Origin: an uncultured Pseudomonadota bacterium
GTDB taxonomy: Bacteria; Myxococcota_A; UBA796; CAJQPC01
Direction of reading: 5' to 3'
Assembly: GCA_913060515.1 (NCBI GenBank)
Contig: CAJXRZ010000059.1
Coordinates: 1 to 38,910 of the forward strand
DNA: 38,910 nucleotides
Part shown: piece after piece, positions 15,118 to 23,130 of the stretch
How positions within the stretch are numbered: the first letter of the stretch is position 1
How the letters are laid out: each line of letters starts with the position of its first letter
Program-made: the position numbers and the translations under genes
The notes under the pieces: model-generated
What the model was told of the DNA's origin: nothing
Database searches by the model: none
The model's input: the letters and a program-made list of their open reading frames with translations, nothing else

Positions 15118-16053
15118 ATGCTCTTGCTCTTGCTCTCCTGTGCCCCCATGCACCGGGTCGGCGCCAACTTCGGCGCCGGCCTTCAGTCCTCCTTGGTCGA
15201 TGAGAACGGGGACCCCAAACCCGAGCTCCAGGCCGCAGCCCAGGCCTTGGGGCAGTCCCTCGTTGGCGGTGCCCTGGATGGCCTGAACGACGAGGAGAAG
15301 GTCCAGGCCATCCAAGCGCAGGTCGAGGCCTTGATCGCTGCCCTGGGGCCTCAGATCGCAGCCGTGCTCGGGGAAGAGATCGGACCGGCCTTGCAGGAGC
15401 AGCTCTCCGCCGCCGTCACCCAGACCCTCGCGCAGATCCGCAACGGCCAAGGCAAGAAGGACATCGAGGCCATCGCAGCAGGCATCTCCGCGGCGGTGGT
15501 TCGCGGCCTGGCGGAGAAGGGCGGACCGGCCCTGGCCAAGGCCTTGGAGGAGGATCTGGGCCCCGCCCTCAAGCTGGTACTGGAGCGGGACCTGAACCCC
15601 GTCATCCAAGCCCAAGCACCCGCCCTCGCCGGCGAGGCCACCAAGGCCGCCTCCAGCGCCCTCACCGCGCAGCTCGCCACGGACTTGAACGGCCCCCTGG
15701 GGGACGCCCTGCAGGCCAGGGCCGATGCGGTCGTGGAGAACGCACGCGCTGCAGCCGAGACCGAAGGCGAGCGCTGGCAGAGCTTCTTCTGGAGCGCGCT
15801 GGTGGGCATCGTCGTGCTGGTGCTCGGTGGCGGCGGCCTGAGCTTCAGCTTGATTCGTCAGCTTCGCCAAGCCAACGGGCTGCGCGCTGCCCTGGACCTG
15901 GTGACCACCAACATCAAGCGCAGCGAGGCCGAGGCCCCCATTCGCGAGATGACCCAGCGCATCAAGGTCGAGGGCAAGGACACCGCTGGAGGACAGGCGC
16001 TCTCTGAGTTCCTCAAAGAGCGCAAGCACAACAAGATTGAGCTGGACCAGTAG
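15118..16053 (+). CDS. Alpha-helical lipoprotein with C-terminal membrane segment, unknown
   Basis: 311 residues. The N-terminus MLLLLLSC gives a candidate lipidated Cys at residue 8, after a signal with no charged residue. Residues about 35-215 are Ala/Leu/Glu-rich amphipathic helices with recurring 'GPAL...L..DL' units (near 88, 137, 148 and 191). Residues about 222-246 form one membrane helix (FFWSALVGIVVLVLGGGGLS). A charged tail of 65 residues follows and would lie in the cytoplasm. A protein lipidated at one end and inner-membrane-spanning near the other is unusual. No family recognised. The start has no clear Shine-Dalgarno. It follows the DUF2239 gene by 21 bases. Confidence 0.7.
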   Translation: MLLLLLSCAPMHRVGANFGAGLQSSLVDENGDPKPELQAAAQALGQSLVGGALDGLNDEEKVQAIQAQVEALIAALGPQIAAVLGEEIGPALQEQLSAAVTQTLAQIRNGQGKKDIEAIAAGISAAVVRGLAEKGGPALAKALEEDLGPALKLVLERDLNPVIQAQAPALAGEATKAASSALTAQLATDLNGPLGDALQARADAVVENARAAAETEGERWQSFFWSALVGIVVLVLGGGGLSFSLIRQLRQANGLRAALDLVTTNIKRSEAEAPIREMTQRIKVEGKDTAGGQALSEFLKERKHNKIELDQ

Positions 16054-16072
16054 TCCGCCCAGTCTTCCTGCC

Positions 16073-16672
16073 TCAGAGCATGCTGGCGATGCCGCCACAC
16101 AGGAACACCAGCACAGGCGCTCCAAAACACATGCCCAGAACGATGGGCAGCATCCAGGAGATGGGCTCCTTCTCCGGTCCTTGTCCGGTCAGAACCTTCT
16201 TGGCGAGCCACCGGAACTTGCCAAAGTACGCCGCGCCCCACATCGGCGTGCTCGTGAGCATCTTCAGCTCTCCGCCCACCACGCCGGCTGGGTAAAAGAA
16301 GCTGGCAAAGGCCATTTTCTGCTTGCTGCTCAAACGGGCGACGGCGTCTGGATCGGCGGTCTTGGCGTGATAAAAGGCCATGACACCGATGCCCTTTTGA
16401 AAGCCCCGCGGCAGACTACTGGGGTCCAAGGAGCTGGCGTTGTCCTGAAGCCAGGTCAGGTCCACATCCAGGTCGGCCGAGCTCAGGTGCTCCACCTCCC
16501 GGACCATGATGACCTGCGTCATCTTGGTAAAGCCCACATCCCAGTAGAAGGGACTGCGCACTCCGACCCAACGCCCCTCTTCCTCCAGGACAACGTTGCA
16601 ACCAATGGCCTCAAGCGACTCAGACACACCCACGGGCACCTCCAGGGTGCACAGGGTAACTCCTCGCGCCAC
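16073..16672 (-). CDS. Membrane-anchored protein of unknown function
   Basis: 199 residues from a GTG at 16672. A CTG 12 bases further on, with GAGGAG five bases upstream, is a possible alternative start. The first 150 residues look like a soluble alpha/beta domain containing SPFYWDVGFTKMTQVIMVRE and FFYPAGVVGGELKM. The C-terminus is one hydrophobic helix (WMLPIVLGMCFGAPVLVFLC), suggesting a tail-anchored protein facing the cytoplasm. No family recognised. It is convergent with the helical lipoprotein gene and divergent from the sulfur-transporter pair, with only 11 bases between starts. Confidence 0.62.
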   Translation of the reverse strand: MARGVTLCTLEVPVGVSESLEAIGCNVVLEEEGRWVGVRSPFYWDVGFTKMTQVIMVREVEHLSSADLDVDLTWLQDNASSLDPSSLPRGFQKGIGVMAFYHAKTADPDAVARLSSKQKMAFASFFYPAGVVGGELKMLTSTPMWGAAYFGKFRWLAKKVLTGQGPEKEPISWMLPIVLGMCFGAPVLVFLCGGIASML

Positions 16673-16683
16673 GCAGCATCCTC

Positions 16684-17139
16684 TTGTCCATTCGGGAGCC
16701 CGACATCGAGAACTTCACCCCACTGGCCTCCACCCTTGGCGGCGTCCTGATCGGCCTGGCCGCTGCAACACTCCTGCTCTTCAACGGCCGCATTGCCGGA
16801 ATCAGTGGGGTTCTCGGTGGGCTCTTCGGGGCACAATCGGGTGACCGGACCTGGCGACTGAGCTTCCTGGCAGGCCTGCTGGCAGGCGGCATGGCCCTGT
16901 TGGCCTTCGCCCCCCAGGTCTACGTGGACACCCTCCAGCTCCCCCTCTGGGCCCTGGGCATCTCCGGACTGCTGGTCGGGGTCGGGACCCGCATGGGCGG
17001 CGGCTGCACCAGTGGACACGGCGTCTGCGGACTGCCCCGTCTCTCCAAGCGCTCCTTCGCGGCGGTGGGACTGTTCATGTCCAGCGGGGGCGTGGCCGCC
17101 TGGGTCACGATGAACTGGGTCTTGGGGGGCGCAGCATGA
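16684..17139 (+). CDS. YeeE/YedE-type sulfur transporter, first half
   Basis: 151 residues. It has about four to five membrane segments and the family motif GVGTRMGGGCTSGHGVCGLPRLSKRS, whose Cys residues line the thiosulfate/sulfur path in TsuA-type (YeeE) proteins. It is about half the length of full TsuA, as in the two-gene version where a DUF6691 protein supplies the other half. A TTG start is used because no ATG or GTG precedes the first membrane segment in frame; it lacks a Shine-Dalgarno. It overlaps the next gene by four bases (ATGA). Confidence 0.85.
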   Translation: MSIREPDIENFTPLASTLGGVLIGLAAATLLLFNGRIAGISGVLGGLFGAQSGDRTWRLSFLAGLLAGGMALLAFAPQVYVDTLQLPLWALGISGLLVGVGTRMGGGCTSGHGVCGLPRLSKRSFAAVGLFMSSGGVAAWVTMNWVLGGAA

Positions 17140-17648
17140 ACGCCTCAAGTGCGACGCATCAAAACACCCTCGCGCGCAGCATCGTCGCGGCCGTGGCCGG
17201 CGTGGTCTTCGCCCTTGGACTGGGCTTGGCGGGCATGACGCAGCCTGGCAAGGTGCTGGCCTTTCTGGACGTCACCGGCGACTGGGACCCCTCCTTGGCC
17301 TTTGTGATGGGCGGCGCAGCCATCACCTTTGGGATCTGCTACCGCCTGACCATGCGGCGCCAGAGTCCCGTCTTCGACTTGAACTTCAAGATGCCCGAGA
17401 ACGAACACATCGACCTGCGCCTGGTCGCAGGCTCAGTGGTTTTCGGCTTGGGGTGGGGGCTCGGCGGCTTTTGTCCTGGACCGGGCGTGGTCAGCCTGGC
17501 CTCGGGCGGCAAAGGAGCCTTGGTCTTTGCCGCGACCATGTTGCTGGGCATGGCCGGCTTTCACCTCTGGCGGGATCGCGTAGACTCCCCCCCAGCAGGT
17601 GACGATGGCCAAGAAGAAGCGCAAGAACAAGAGTCGGTCCAAGCCTAG
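17136..17648 (+). CDS. DUF6691 / YeeE-like sulfur transporter, second half
   Basis: 170 residues. The segment order is ALGLGLAGMTQPGKVLAFLD, AFVMGGAAITFGICYRLTM, then VFGLGWGLGGFCPGPGVVSLA with the Cys of the second half-motif. It has four to five membrane segments and an acidic cytoplasmic tail ending EEAQEQESVQA. It probably pairs with the preceding gene to make one inner-membrane channel for thiosulfate or another reduced sulfur species. No sulfurtransferase or SoxR-like gene is beside it. Its last 44 bases overlap the start of the TMTC-like gene. Confidence 0.87.
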   Translation: MNASSATHQNTLARSIVAAVAGVVFALGLGLAGMTQPGKVLAFLDVTGDWDPSLAFVMGGAAITFGICYRLTMRRQSPVFDLNFKMPENEHIDLRLVAGSVVFGLGWGLGGFCPGPGVVSLASGGKGALVFAATMLLGMAGFHLWRDRVDSPPAGDDGQEEAQEQESVQA

Positions 17649-19638
17649 CGCTGCAGCACCCTCTGTCGCGCCCACCGCCCCCAAAGCGGCCCTGAGCGCT
17701 CCCCCGACCCAGCCGAGCCCCAGCCCTGCCAAGCCCCCAGGTCGGGGGCGGCCAAACGCACTCTGGATCCCGGTGCTCTTGGCCGCCTTGGCCCTGCTGC
17801 TCTACGCCCAGACCCTGAGCTTCGACTACGCCCTGGACGACAACTCGGTCATCTCCAGCAACCGCTGGGTGCAGCAAGGCCTGGCCGGGGTCATTCCCCT
17901 TCTCGAGTCCAGCTACTGGGAAGGCTTCTTCCAGGGCTACGCCACCTACTATCGGCCGCTGCCGATGATCAGCTACGCCCTGGAGTTCGAGTTCTTCGGC
18001 TTTGATCCTGGCGTCTCCCACGGCGTCAACGTCTTGATCTACGCGGCCACCGCAGCGCTGGTCTACGGACTGCTCCACCGCCTCACCCACGCCCGTGGCG
18101 CCTCCGCTCTGGGCGCCGCCCTCTTCGTACTCAGCCCCCTCCACGTCGAGGTCAGCGCGAACATCAAGAGCCGCGACGAGCTGATGGCCCTGGCCTTTCA
18201 GCTCGCCGTCCTGAGCCTGGGCCTGGACCTGGCCCGCACCCCCACCCTCTCCAAGTCTGGACGCGCATGGCGAATCGCGCTGGCCATGCTCTGCATGCTG
18301 GCGGCCCTGCTGACCAAGGAGAACGCCCTGGTCACGGTGGCCTTGCTCCCCCTGACCCTGTGGTGCGGGACCCAGATCCGCGCCAAGGCCATCGCCGCCT
18401 GGAGCGCCGCCTTGACGCTCCCGCCGCTGCTGCCCTACTTCATCCAGCGCTACCGGGTGACCGGCCACGTCCTCAAGGTGCAAGGCGAGGGCAGCGAGCA
18501 GCTCGTGAACAACGCGGTCTGGGCCGCCCAGGACTGGAGCGAGTCCATGGGCATGATCTTCTGGATCTTCGCCGACTATGCGCGCCTACTGCTCTTCCCT
18601 CGGCCCTTGGTTTGGGACCGCAGCCTGGGCTACATCCCTCTGGCCGGAATGGACCACCCCCAGGCCATCGCTGGGCTGCTGCTGGCCCTGGTGCTGACCG
18701 GATTGCTGGCCTGGCAGCTGCCCAAGCGCTCCATGTGGGGCTGGGCCCTGGGCTGGATGGCCATCGGCTACGCCATCCCAAGCAACGTGCTGGTGCAGGT
18801 GGTGGGCTCCACCATGGCCGAGCGCTACCTGTACCTGCTGACCGTGGGCTTCTGCGGCATCCTGGCTTGGGGCTGCGCCAAGCTGGTCGAGCGCCATGGC
18901 AAGTGGGTCTGGGGCGTGGGCGTGGCCCTGGCGCTGCTTTGGGCAGGCCTGAGCCTGGAACGCATCCCCGACTGGCGCAATACCGGACAGCTGGTGGAGG
19001 CGGACTACCCCAAGTCGCCTGGAAACCCACGCATCGCGGAGTCCTACCTGGGACTCCAGAACCGCCGCATCACCATGGCCACGAGCGGGGGGGAGAAGAA
19101 GGCGGCCCAAGGGGCCCTACAAGGGGCACTTCGCACATCCAAGGCGCTGCTGCTCGAGGACGAGCGGCGCTACAACTTGCTGGCCCCCGGCATGTTCTGG
19201 GCGGCCGGCAATGCGGCCTTTACCGACCAAGACTGGCCTCAGGCGCGGCAACACTTCGAGGCGCTGGTTCGCGCCAAACCAACCCACTTCCAGGGATGGT
19301 GGCGCCTGGGGTATTCCTGCTTTGAGCTCCAAGATTACCCGTGCAGCTCCGCGGCCTACTACGAGGCACTCACCCACCGTCCCAAGCAGGGCTTCGCGCC
19401 GGGAGACGACGTGCTGCTCCAGGACTACTACTTCAACCTCTGCTTGGTAGAGCAGAAGCTGGGCGCCTGGACCGAGAGCTTGGAGAGCTGCGGTGGCGCC
19501 TTGTATTGGGAGCCGAACCACGCCCGGGCGACGGCGGGGATGGGCATCGCCCACGAGATGTTGGGCAACCCGAGCGAGGCAAAGCGCTACTACGAGAAGG
19601 CCTTTGCTCTGGACCCAAGCCTAAGGCCGCGCCCCTGA
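17605..19638 (+). CDS. TMTC-like GT-C membrane protein with C-terminal TPR repeats
   Basis: 677 residues from the ATG at 17605 (AGG five bases upstream). A Lys-rich start and Pro/Ala linker come first. They are followed by about ten membrane helices with the hallmarks of the TMTC/DUF1736 group: FDYALDDNSVI with the acidic pair of GT-C enzymes, HVEVSANIKSRDELMAL, LLTKENALV and STMAERYLYL. Residues about 480-677 are TPR units (ARQHFEALVRAKPTHFQGWW, then RATAGMGIAHEMLGN). Animal TMTCs are O-mannosyltransferases; bacterial relatives are mostly uncharacterised but likely glycosylate exported proteins using a polyprenyl-linked sugar. The gene overlaps the sulfur-transporter gene, so it may be co-transcribed by chance of packing. 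Confidence 0.85.
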   Translation: MAKKKRKNKSRSKPSAAAPSVAPTAPKAALSAPPTQPSPSPAKPPGRGRPNALWIPVLLAALALLLYAQTLSFDYALDDNSVISSNRWVQQGLAGVIPLLESSYWEGFFQGYATYYRPLPMISYALEFEFFGFDPGVSHGVNVLIYAATAALVYGLLHRLTHARGASALGAALFVLSPLHVEVSANIKSRDELMALAFQLAVLSLGLDLARTPTLSKSGRAWRIALAMLCMLAALLTKENALVTVALLPLTLWCGTQIRAKAIAAWSAALTLPPLLPYFIQRYRVTGHVLKVQGEGSEQLVNNAVWAAQDWSESMGMIFWIFADYARLLLFPRPLVWDRSLGYIPLAGMDHPQAIAGLLLALVLTGLLAWQLPKRSMWGWALGWMAIGYAIPSNVLVQVVGSTMAERYLYLLTVGFCGILAWGCAKLVERHGKWVWGVGVALALLWAGLSLERIPDWRNTGQLVEADYPKSPGNPRIAESYLGLQNRRITMATSGGEKKAAQGALQGALRTSKALLLEDERRYNLLAPGMFWAAGNAAFTDQDWPQARQHFEALVRAKPTHFQGWWRLGYSCFELQDYPCSSAAYYEALTHRPKQGFAPGDDVLLQDYYFNLCLVEQKLGAWTESLESCGGALYWEPNHARATAGMGIAHEMLGNPSEAKRYYEKAFALDPSLRPRP

Positions 19639-19649
19639 GTCTCGGTCCA

Positions 19650-20798
19650 TCACAGCCGTATGGGCGCGCACCCCGGCAGCAGCTCCTGGGGGTCCAAGTC
19701 CAAGTGCTGAAGCACCCCGCCCACCAGGTCCGCCGAGGTCGGCGCGGAGATGTCCTCCCGCAGAGCGCCCGACTCTCGGTCCATGCCTTGGGCCGCCATC
19801 GATCCATCGGTGCTGCCGATGACCCGGCCGCCGGAGATGCCTCCACCGATGAGCAAGGCCGAGGTGTAGGGCCAGTGGTCCTTGCCGCCTGAGGCGTTGA
19901 GCACGGGGGTTCGGCCCATCTCGCTGAGCACCAGCACCAGGGTGCGGTCCAAGCTGCCTTGGGCCTCCAGGGCGCTGAGAAGGGTGTGCAGATCGCCAAA
20001 ACTACCTTCCAAAGCCCGCGACTGGTTGCCGTGGTTGTCTTGGTGCGAGTCGTAGACGGTGCGCATGGGCAGCTGCGCCTGGAGAATCAAGCTGCGGCAG
20101 AGCTCGGCGTCCAAGGCCGCGATGGCCCGCTGCAGGTCGCTCTCCCCCGTGAGCAGCTCGCCTTGCTCCAGCAGGCTGGGCAGACGCCCCAGGGAGTCTC
20201 CATAGGCCTGCGCTTTGGGGTCCTGCCCCAAGGCCACTCCTTCTAGATACTGTTGGACCAACGCCTCATTGGGCATCTGCCGGGTGTCCTGGATGAGCTG
20301 CACCGCATCGGGGCTGGCCGAGAGCAGGGCCTGTCCCTGGTCCCCGGGAAAGCGTGGTCCCGAGAGCGCCAAGAAAGGAATGGCGGCATCCCCCGCCAGC
20401 CGCCCTCCCACTTGGCTGGCCAGGTCGGCCTGGCGGCTGTCTCTGGACCCGGTCAACATCAGCCTGGCGCAGGCCGTGTGGGAGATGCTGCCCACCGCCA
20501 GACCATTGACCACCAGCGCTCGTGCACCAAAGTCCTCAAAGACGCGACGAACGCTGGGTCGGCTCTCGGCATCGGCAAAGTCAATGCCCCCAGCCTGGGC
20601 TGGCAGGGACTCGGCGTCCCCGGCGATGCGCGTGCTCTCAAAGTGTGGGTCAAAGACGTAGGTGGGGTCCCAGCCGCCATCGTTCCAGTACACGACCACG
20701 CGGTGCTCGCTGGCGGCGTGGGCGACCCGACTCAGCAGCGGGGCGCTCAGACCCAAGGCCGCCAAGCCCCCCAAGAATCTCCGGCGGGTCAGGGCCAC
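19650..20798 (-). CDS. Tat-exported DUF1501 family protein
   Basis: 382 residues from a GTG at 20798; a GTG at 20819 is an alternative with GGAGG further off. The twin-arginine signal MALTRRRFLGGLAALGLSAP ends near HAAS. DUF1501 hallmarks are present: DNHGNQSRALEGSFGDLH, then VLSEMGRTPVLNASGGKDHW and a GGGISGGRVIGSTD segment. The family has the alkaline-phosphatase/sulfatase fold; its biochemical role is not established. Tat export suggests folding, possibly with a metal, before transport to the periplasm. It is the last gene of the TonB operon and overlaps the c-heme lipoprotein gene by ten bases. Confidence 0.9.
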   Translation of the reverse strand: MALTRRRFLGGLAALGLSAPLLSRVAHAASEHRVVVYWNDGGWDPTYVFDPHFESTRIAGDAESLPAQAGGIDFADAESRPSVRRVFEDFGARALVVNGLAVGSISHTACARLMLTGSRDSRQADLASQVGGRLAGDAAIPFLALSGPRFPGDQGQALLSASPDAVQLIQDTRQMPNEALVQQYLEGVALGQDPKAQAYGDSLGRLPSLLEQGELLTGESDLQRAIAALDAELCRSLILQAQLPMRTVYDSHQDNHGNQSRALEGSFGDLHTLLSALEAQGSLDRTLVLVLSEMGRTPVLNASGGKDHWPYTSALLIGGGISGGRVIGSTDGSMAAQGMDRESGALREDISAPTSADLVGGVLQHLDLDPQELLPGCAPIRL

Positions 20799-21628
20799 AG
20801 GGTCACCCGCTCGGTCCACACCAGACCGTCCTCCAGCAAGGTCTCGGGCAGAGCCTCGGTGCGCACCAGCATGAACTCAGCCCGACCCAGTTCGGGATCT
20901 TGGCTGCCGCGGGCGACCAGGTAGCGCTCCCCAGCCTGGAAGCTCATCGTGGCGCCCTGGGTCTCCACAACCCGGCTCCCCAGCGCCTGCTTGTCGAAGG
21001 CCCGGGCATCCAGCGCATCCCAGCTCTCGCCAGTCCAGCGCTCACTCCAGGTGTCCTCGCCCAGGGCATCGCTGCGGCTGTGTTGCACATCCTGGGTCCA
21101 GCTCTCCTGCGCGGAATCGAAGATGCGCAGAGCAGGCTCCCAGCGGTCCACCACATCCAGAGCGACCCGCTCCTCCAAGAAGATGGCGTCGTCCTGGCTC
21201 AGCCAGACCTCGCTGGCGAAGGGCTCCCCTGACAGGGCCTCCACCCAGCTCACCTCAAAGCGCCCGGGGCCCAGCTCCAAGAGGGTGGCGTTGACCTCCA
21301 GAGACCCCAGACCTTGCTCCGGCAGGCTGGCTTGAGGGGCCGGGATGTCCTGCCCCGGTGCCCCTTGGGCCATCCAGAGGGTGAAGGCGTCGATCTCTCC
21401 CTGACTGACCCCTCCCCCGGGCGGCATGGAGCCTTCCGCCATGCGCGTCAGAGCGCGCGCTCCCCCCGACGAGGCCAGGCTGAGCGTGTGCAGCTGCACG
21501 CCCCCTTCCGAGCGCAGAGCGCCGTGACAGGCCGTGCAGTGGGTTCGCAGAGTGGGCGCCGCGTGGGTGCTGTAGTCGCTGATCGACTCAGGCTCCGAGC
21601 TCACGCAGGCCAGCAGGAGAGTCCACAT
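20789..21628 (-). CDS. c-type cytochrome-like lipoprotein
   Basis: 279 residues. The start is fixed by coupling: its ATG shares one base with the TGA of the gene before it (TGATG). The protein begins MWTLLLAC, so the candidate lipidated Cys is residue 8 with no charged residue before it. A heme-attachment site HCTACH lies at 30-35 and a likely Met ligand in GSMPPGGG near 68. This is the small cytochrome domain seen in PSCyt1-type proteins. The remaining 190 residues are beta-rich (EVSWVEALSGEPF..., FLVARG-like strands) and unrecognised; they may resemble copper-type monooxygenase C-domains. Predicted location: periplasmic side of a membrane, next to the DUF1501 partner. Confidence 0.82.
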   Translation of the reverse strand: MWTLLLACVSSEPESISDYSTHAAPTLRTHCTACHGALRSEGGVQLHTLSLASSGGARALTRMAEGSMPPGGGVSQGEIDAFTLWMAQGAPGQDIPAPQASLPEQGLGSLEVNATLLELGPGRFEVSWVEALSGEPFASEVWLSQDDAIFLEERVALDVVDRWEPALRIFDSAQESWTQDVQHSRSDALGEDTWSERWTGESWDALDARAFDKQALGSRVVETQGATMSFQAGERYLVARGSQDPELGRAEFMLVRTEALPETLLEDGLVWTERVTLWP

Positions 21629-23109
21629 CAGTACACCAGCGCCTGTGGGTGCCGGACCAGCGCCTGAAGCACCAGGTCCCAGGCCACCTCGGGGGCATCC
21701 CACGCGCCGGCGTCCAGGTAAAGCTGCCAGAGGGCATCGACCTGGGGGTCCTCCGGCAGCACCGGCTCGCTGAGGATCAGGGTGTGCAGCTCAGCGATCT
21801 GTGCCCGCACCTCGGACTCGTTGCTGGGGCCCGCCAAGGAGACCGCCTGGGCCAGCTCCCGGGCCACCCACGCCATGCTCAGGTGATGCCCCAGACTGGG
21901 GGTCCCGTTCTCGGCGAGCACCGCAAAGTCATCGCTGCCGCCAGCCAGCACGCGGCGCTCCGGTGACCAGAGCAAGGGCTCAAGGCGCTGCGAGAGGTCA
22001 CCGCCCCCAAGCCTCTCCCCCAAGTCCACCGCGACGCTGTAGAGCTGCTCGTTGCTCAGCGTGCGGCCTTGGGGGCTGCGGTACTGCGCGCTTTGAGTCA
22101 GCTGGAGCGCCCGGTCCTGCACCGATGCGGTGGGCCCCCACTCCAGGAGCGGGTCGCTGTCCTGGAGCGCGCGGCCCAGCAGGCTCTCGGCGACAAACTG
22201 GGTGGTGCACAGTCCGTAGCGCGGGTCTGCCGCGATGTGCTCGCCCAGGTGGGCCAAGTCCCCAAGCGGGGCCCCGTAGTAGGCCGGCTCCACCCAACTC
22301 CGGAACCAGTCCTGGGTGAAGGTGGAGTACACCGCGGCCTCATCGATGGGCTCGTTCACCGAGCGCTCCGAGAAGCCTCCCAGCGCGGCGGCCAGGGGGT
22401 CCAGAGCGGCGTGACAGGACTGACAGGCGTCCTGGCTCTGGGCGGCCGCCTCGCTGGCCTGGAGGTCCTCGGGGGCCAAGGCGAACTCGAACTCCCCCTC
22501 CCGGTCCAAGAAGTCCGCGCACAGGAAGATGCGGGCCACCGCGTTGGCCCTCTGGCGGTTCATCGAGGTCGCATCCCCGTCGATGACCAGCCAGAGGGTC
22601 GGGCTGGAGAGCAGACCGGCCATGGGCCGGCCATCGGGCGGCACCTCCAAGCTCCACGCCTGCGCTGGCTCCGGCCATGCCAGCGCCTGTGCCTGTGCTT
22701 GCCCCAGCGGCAAGCTCTGGGCCGTGACCACCTCGCTGAAGTTCCGGTCCTCGGCGATGATCTGGCGCACGTGCTCCAGGGGCGCCCACCCCAGCTCCCG
22801 GTGTTCGGTCTCGCTCAACTCGAAGCGACGCGGGGTCGAGCGCAGCGCGACGGCGGTGTGCAGGCGCGCGTTGTAGTGCCAGGCCATCTGCTCGGCGAAG
22901 GCGGGCTCAGAGACCCAAAGCTGTGCGTACTCCTGGACTTTGCCCGGGTTCAGGCGCACGTCCAACAGCTCCTCCGGGCTCGCCCGAATGCCACGTAGAT
23001 CCAGGCTCATGCGTGCCAGATGGGCGACGGGTTCAATGACCTCGACCGTGGGGGTCAGGTCACCTGCTGAATCGCAGGACAGGAGCAGGAGGAGCAGCAC
23101 GCTGTGCAA
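21628..23109 (-). CDS. DUF1549/DUF1588-like lipoprotein with c-heme motif
   Basis: 493 residues. It starts at a TTG (GGAGG 11 bases upstream) or at a GTG three codons later. Either gives a very short signal (MHSVLLLLLLSC), Cys at residue 12 or 9, without basic residues. An LARMSLDLRGIRASPEEL segment near the N-terminus resembles DUF1549/DUF1592-type proteins. DACQSCHAALDPLAAALGGF (residues 227-246) is a CxxCH followed by the D-P-x-x-x-x-L-x-x-F pattern of DUF1588/DUF1585 domains. Such proteins are commonly encoded next to DUF1501 genes in Planctomycetes and Myxococcota, with unknown reactions. Here it links the TonB receptor gene (21 bases upstream) to the cytochrome gene. Confidence 0.82.
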   Translation of the reverse strand: MHSVLLLLLLSCDSAGDLTPTVEVIEPVAHLARMSLDLRGIRASPEELLDVRLNPGKVQEYAQLWVSEPAFAEQMAWHYNARLHTAVALRSTPRRFELSETEHRELGWAPLEHVRQIIAEDRNFSEVVTAQSLPLGQAQAQALAWPEPAQAWSLEVPPDGRPMAGLLSSPTLWLVIDGDATSMNRQRANAVARIFLCADFLDREGEFEFALAPEDLQASEAAAQSQDACQSCHAALDPLAAALGGFSERSVNEPIDEAAVYSTFTQDWFRSWVEPAYYGAPLGDLAHLGEHIAADPRYGLCTTQFVAESLLGRALQDSDPLLEWGPTASVQDRALQLTQSAQYRSPQGRTLSNEQLYSVAVDLGERLGGGDLSQRLEPLLWSPERRVLAGGSDDFAVLAENGTPSLGHHLSMAWVARELAQAVSLAGPSNESEVRAQIAELHTLILSEPVLPEDPQVDALWQLYLDAGAWDAPEVAWDLVLQALVRHPQALVY

Positions 23110-23130
23110 GATGCCACAGGCCTCCCCGCC

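Noticed and set aside
12358-17648. A sulfur-metabolism cluster formed by the sulfotransferase and the YeeE/YedE pair
   Set aside because: They are 3 kb apart, on different strands, with murB, DUF2239 and two unrelated genes between; no sulfate activation genes are present.
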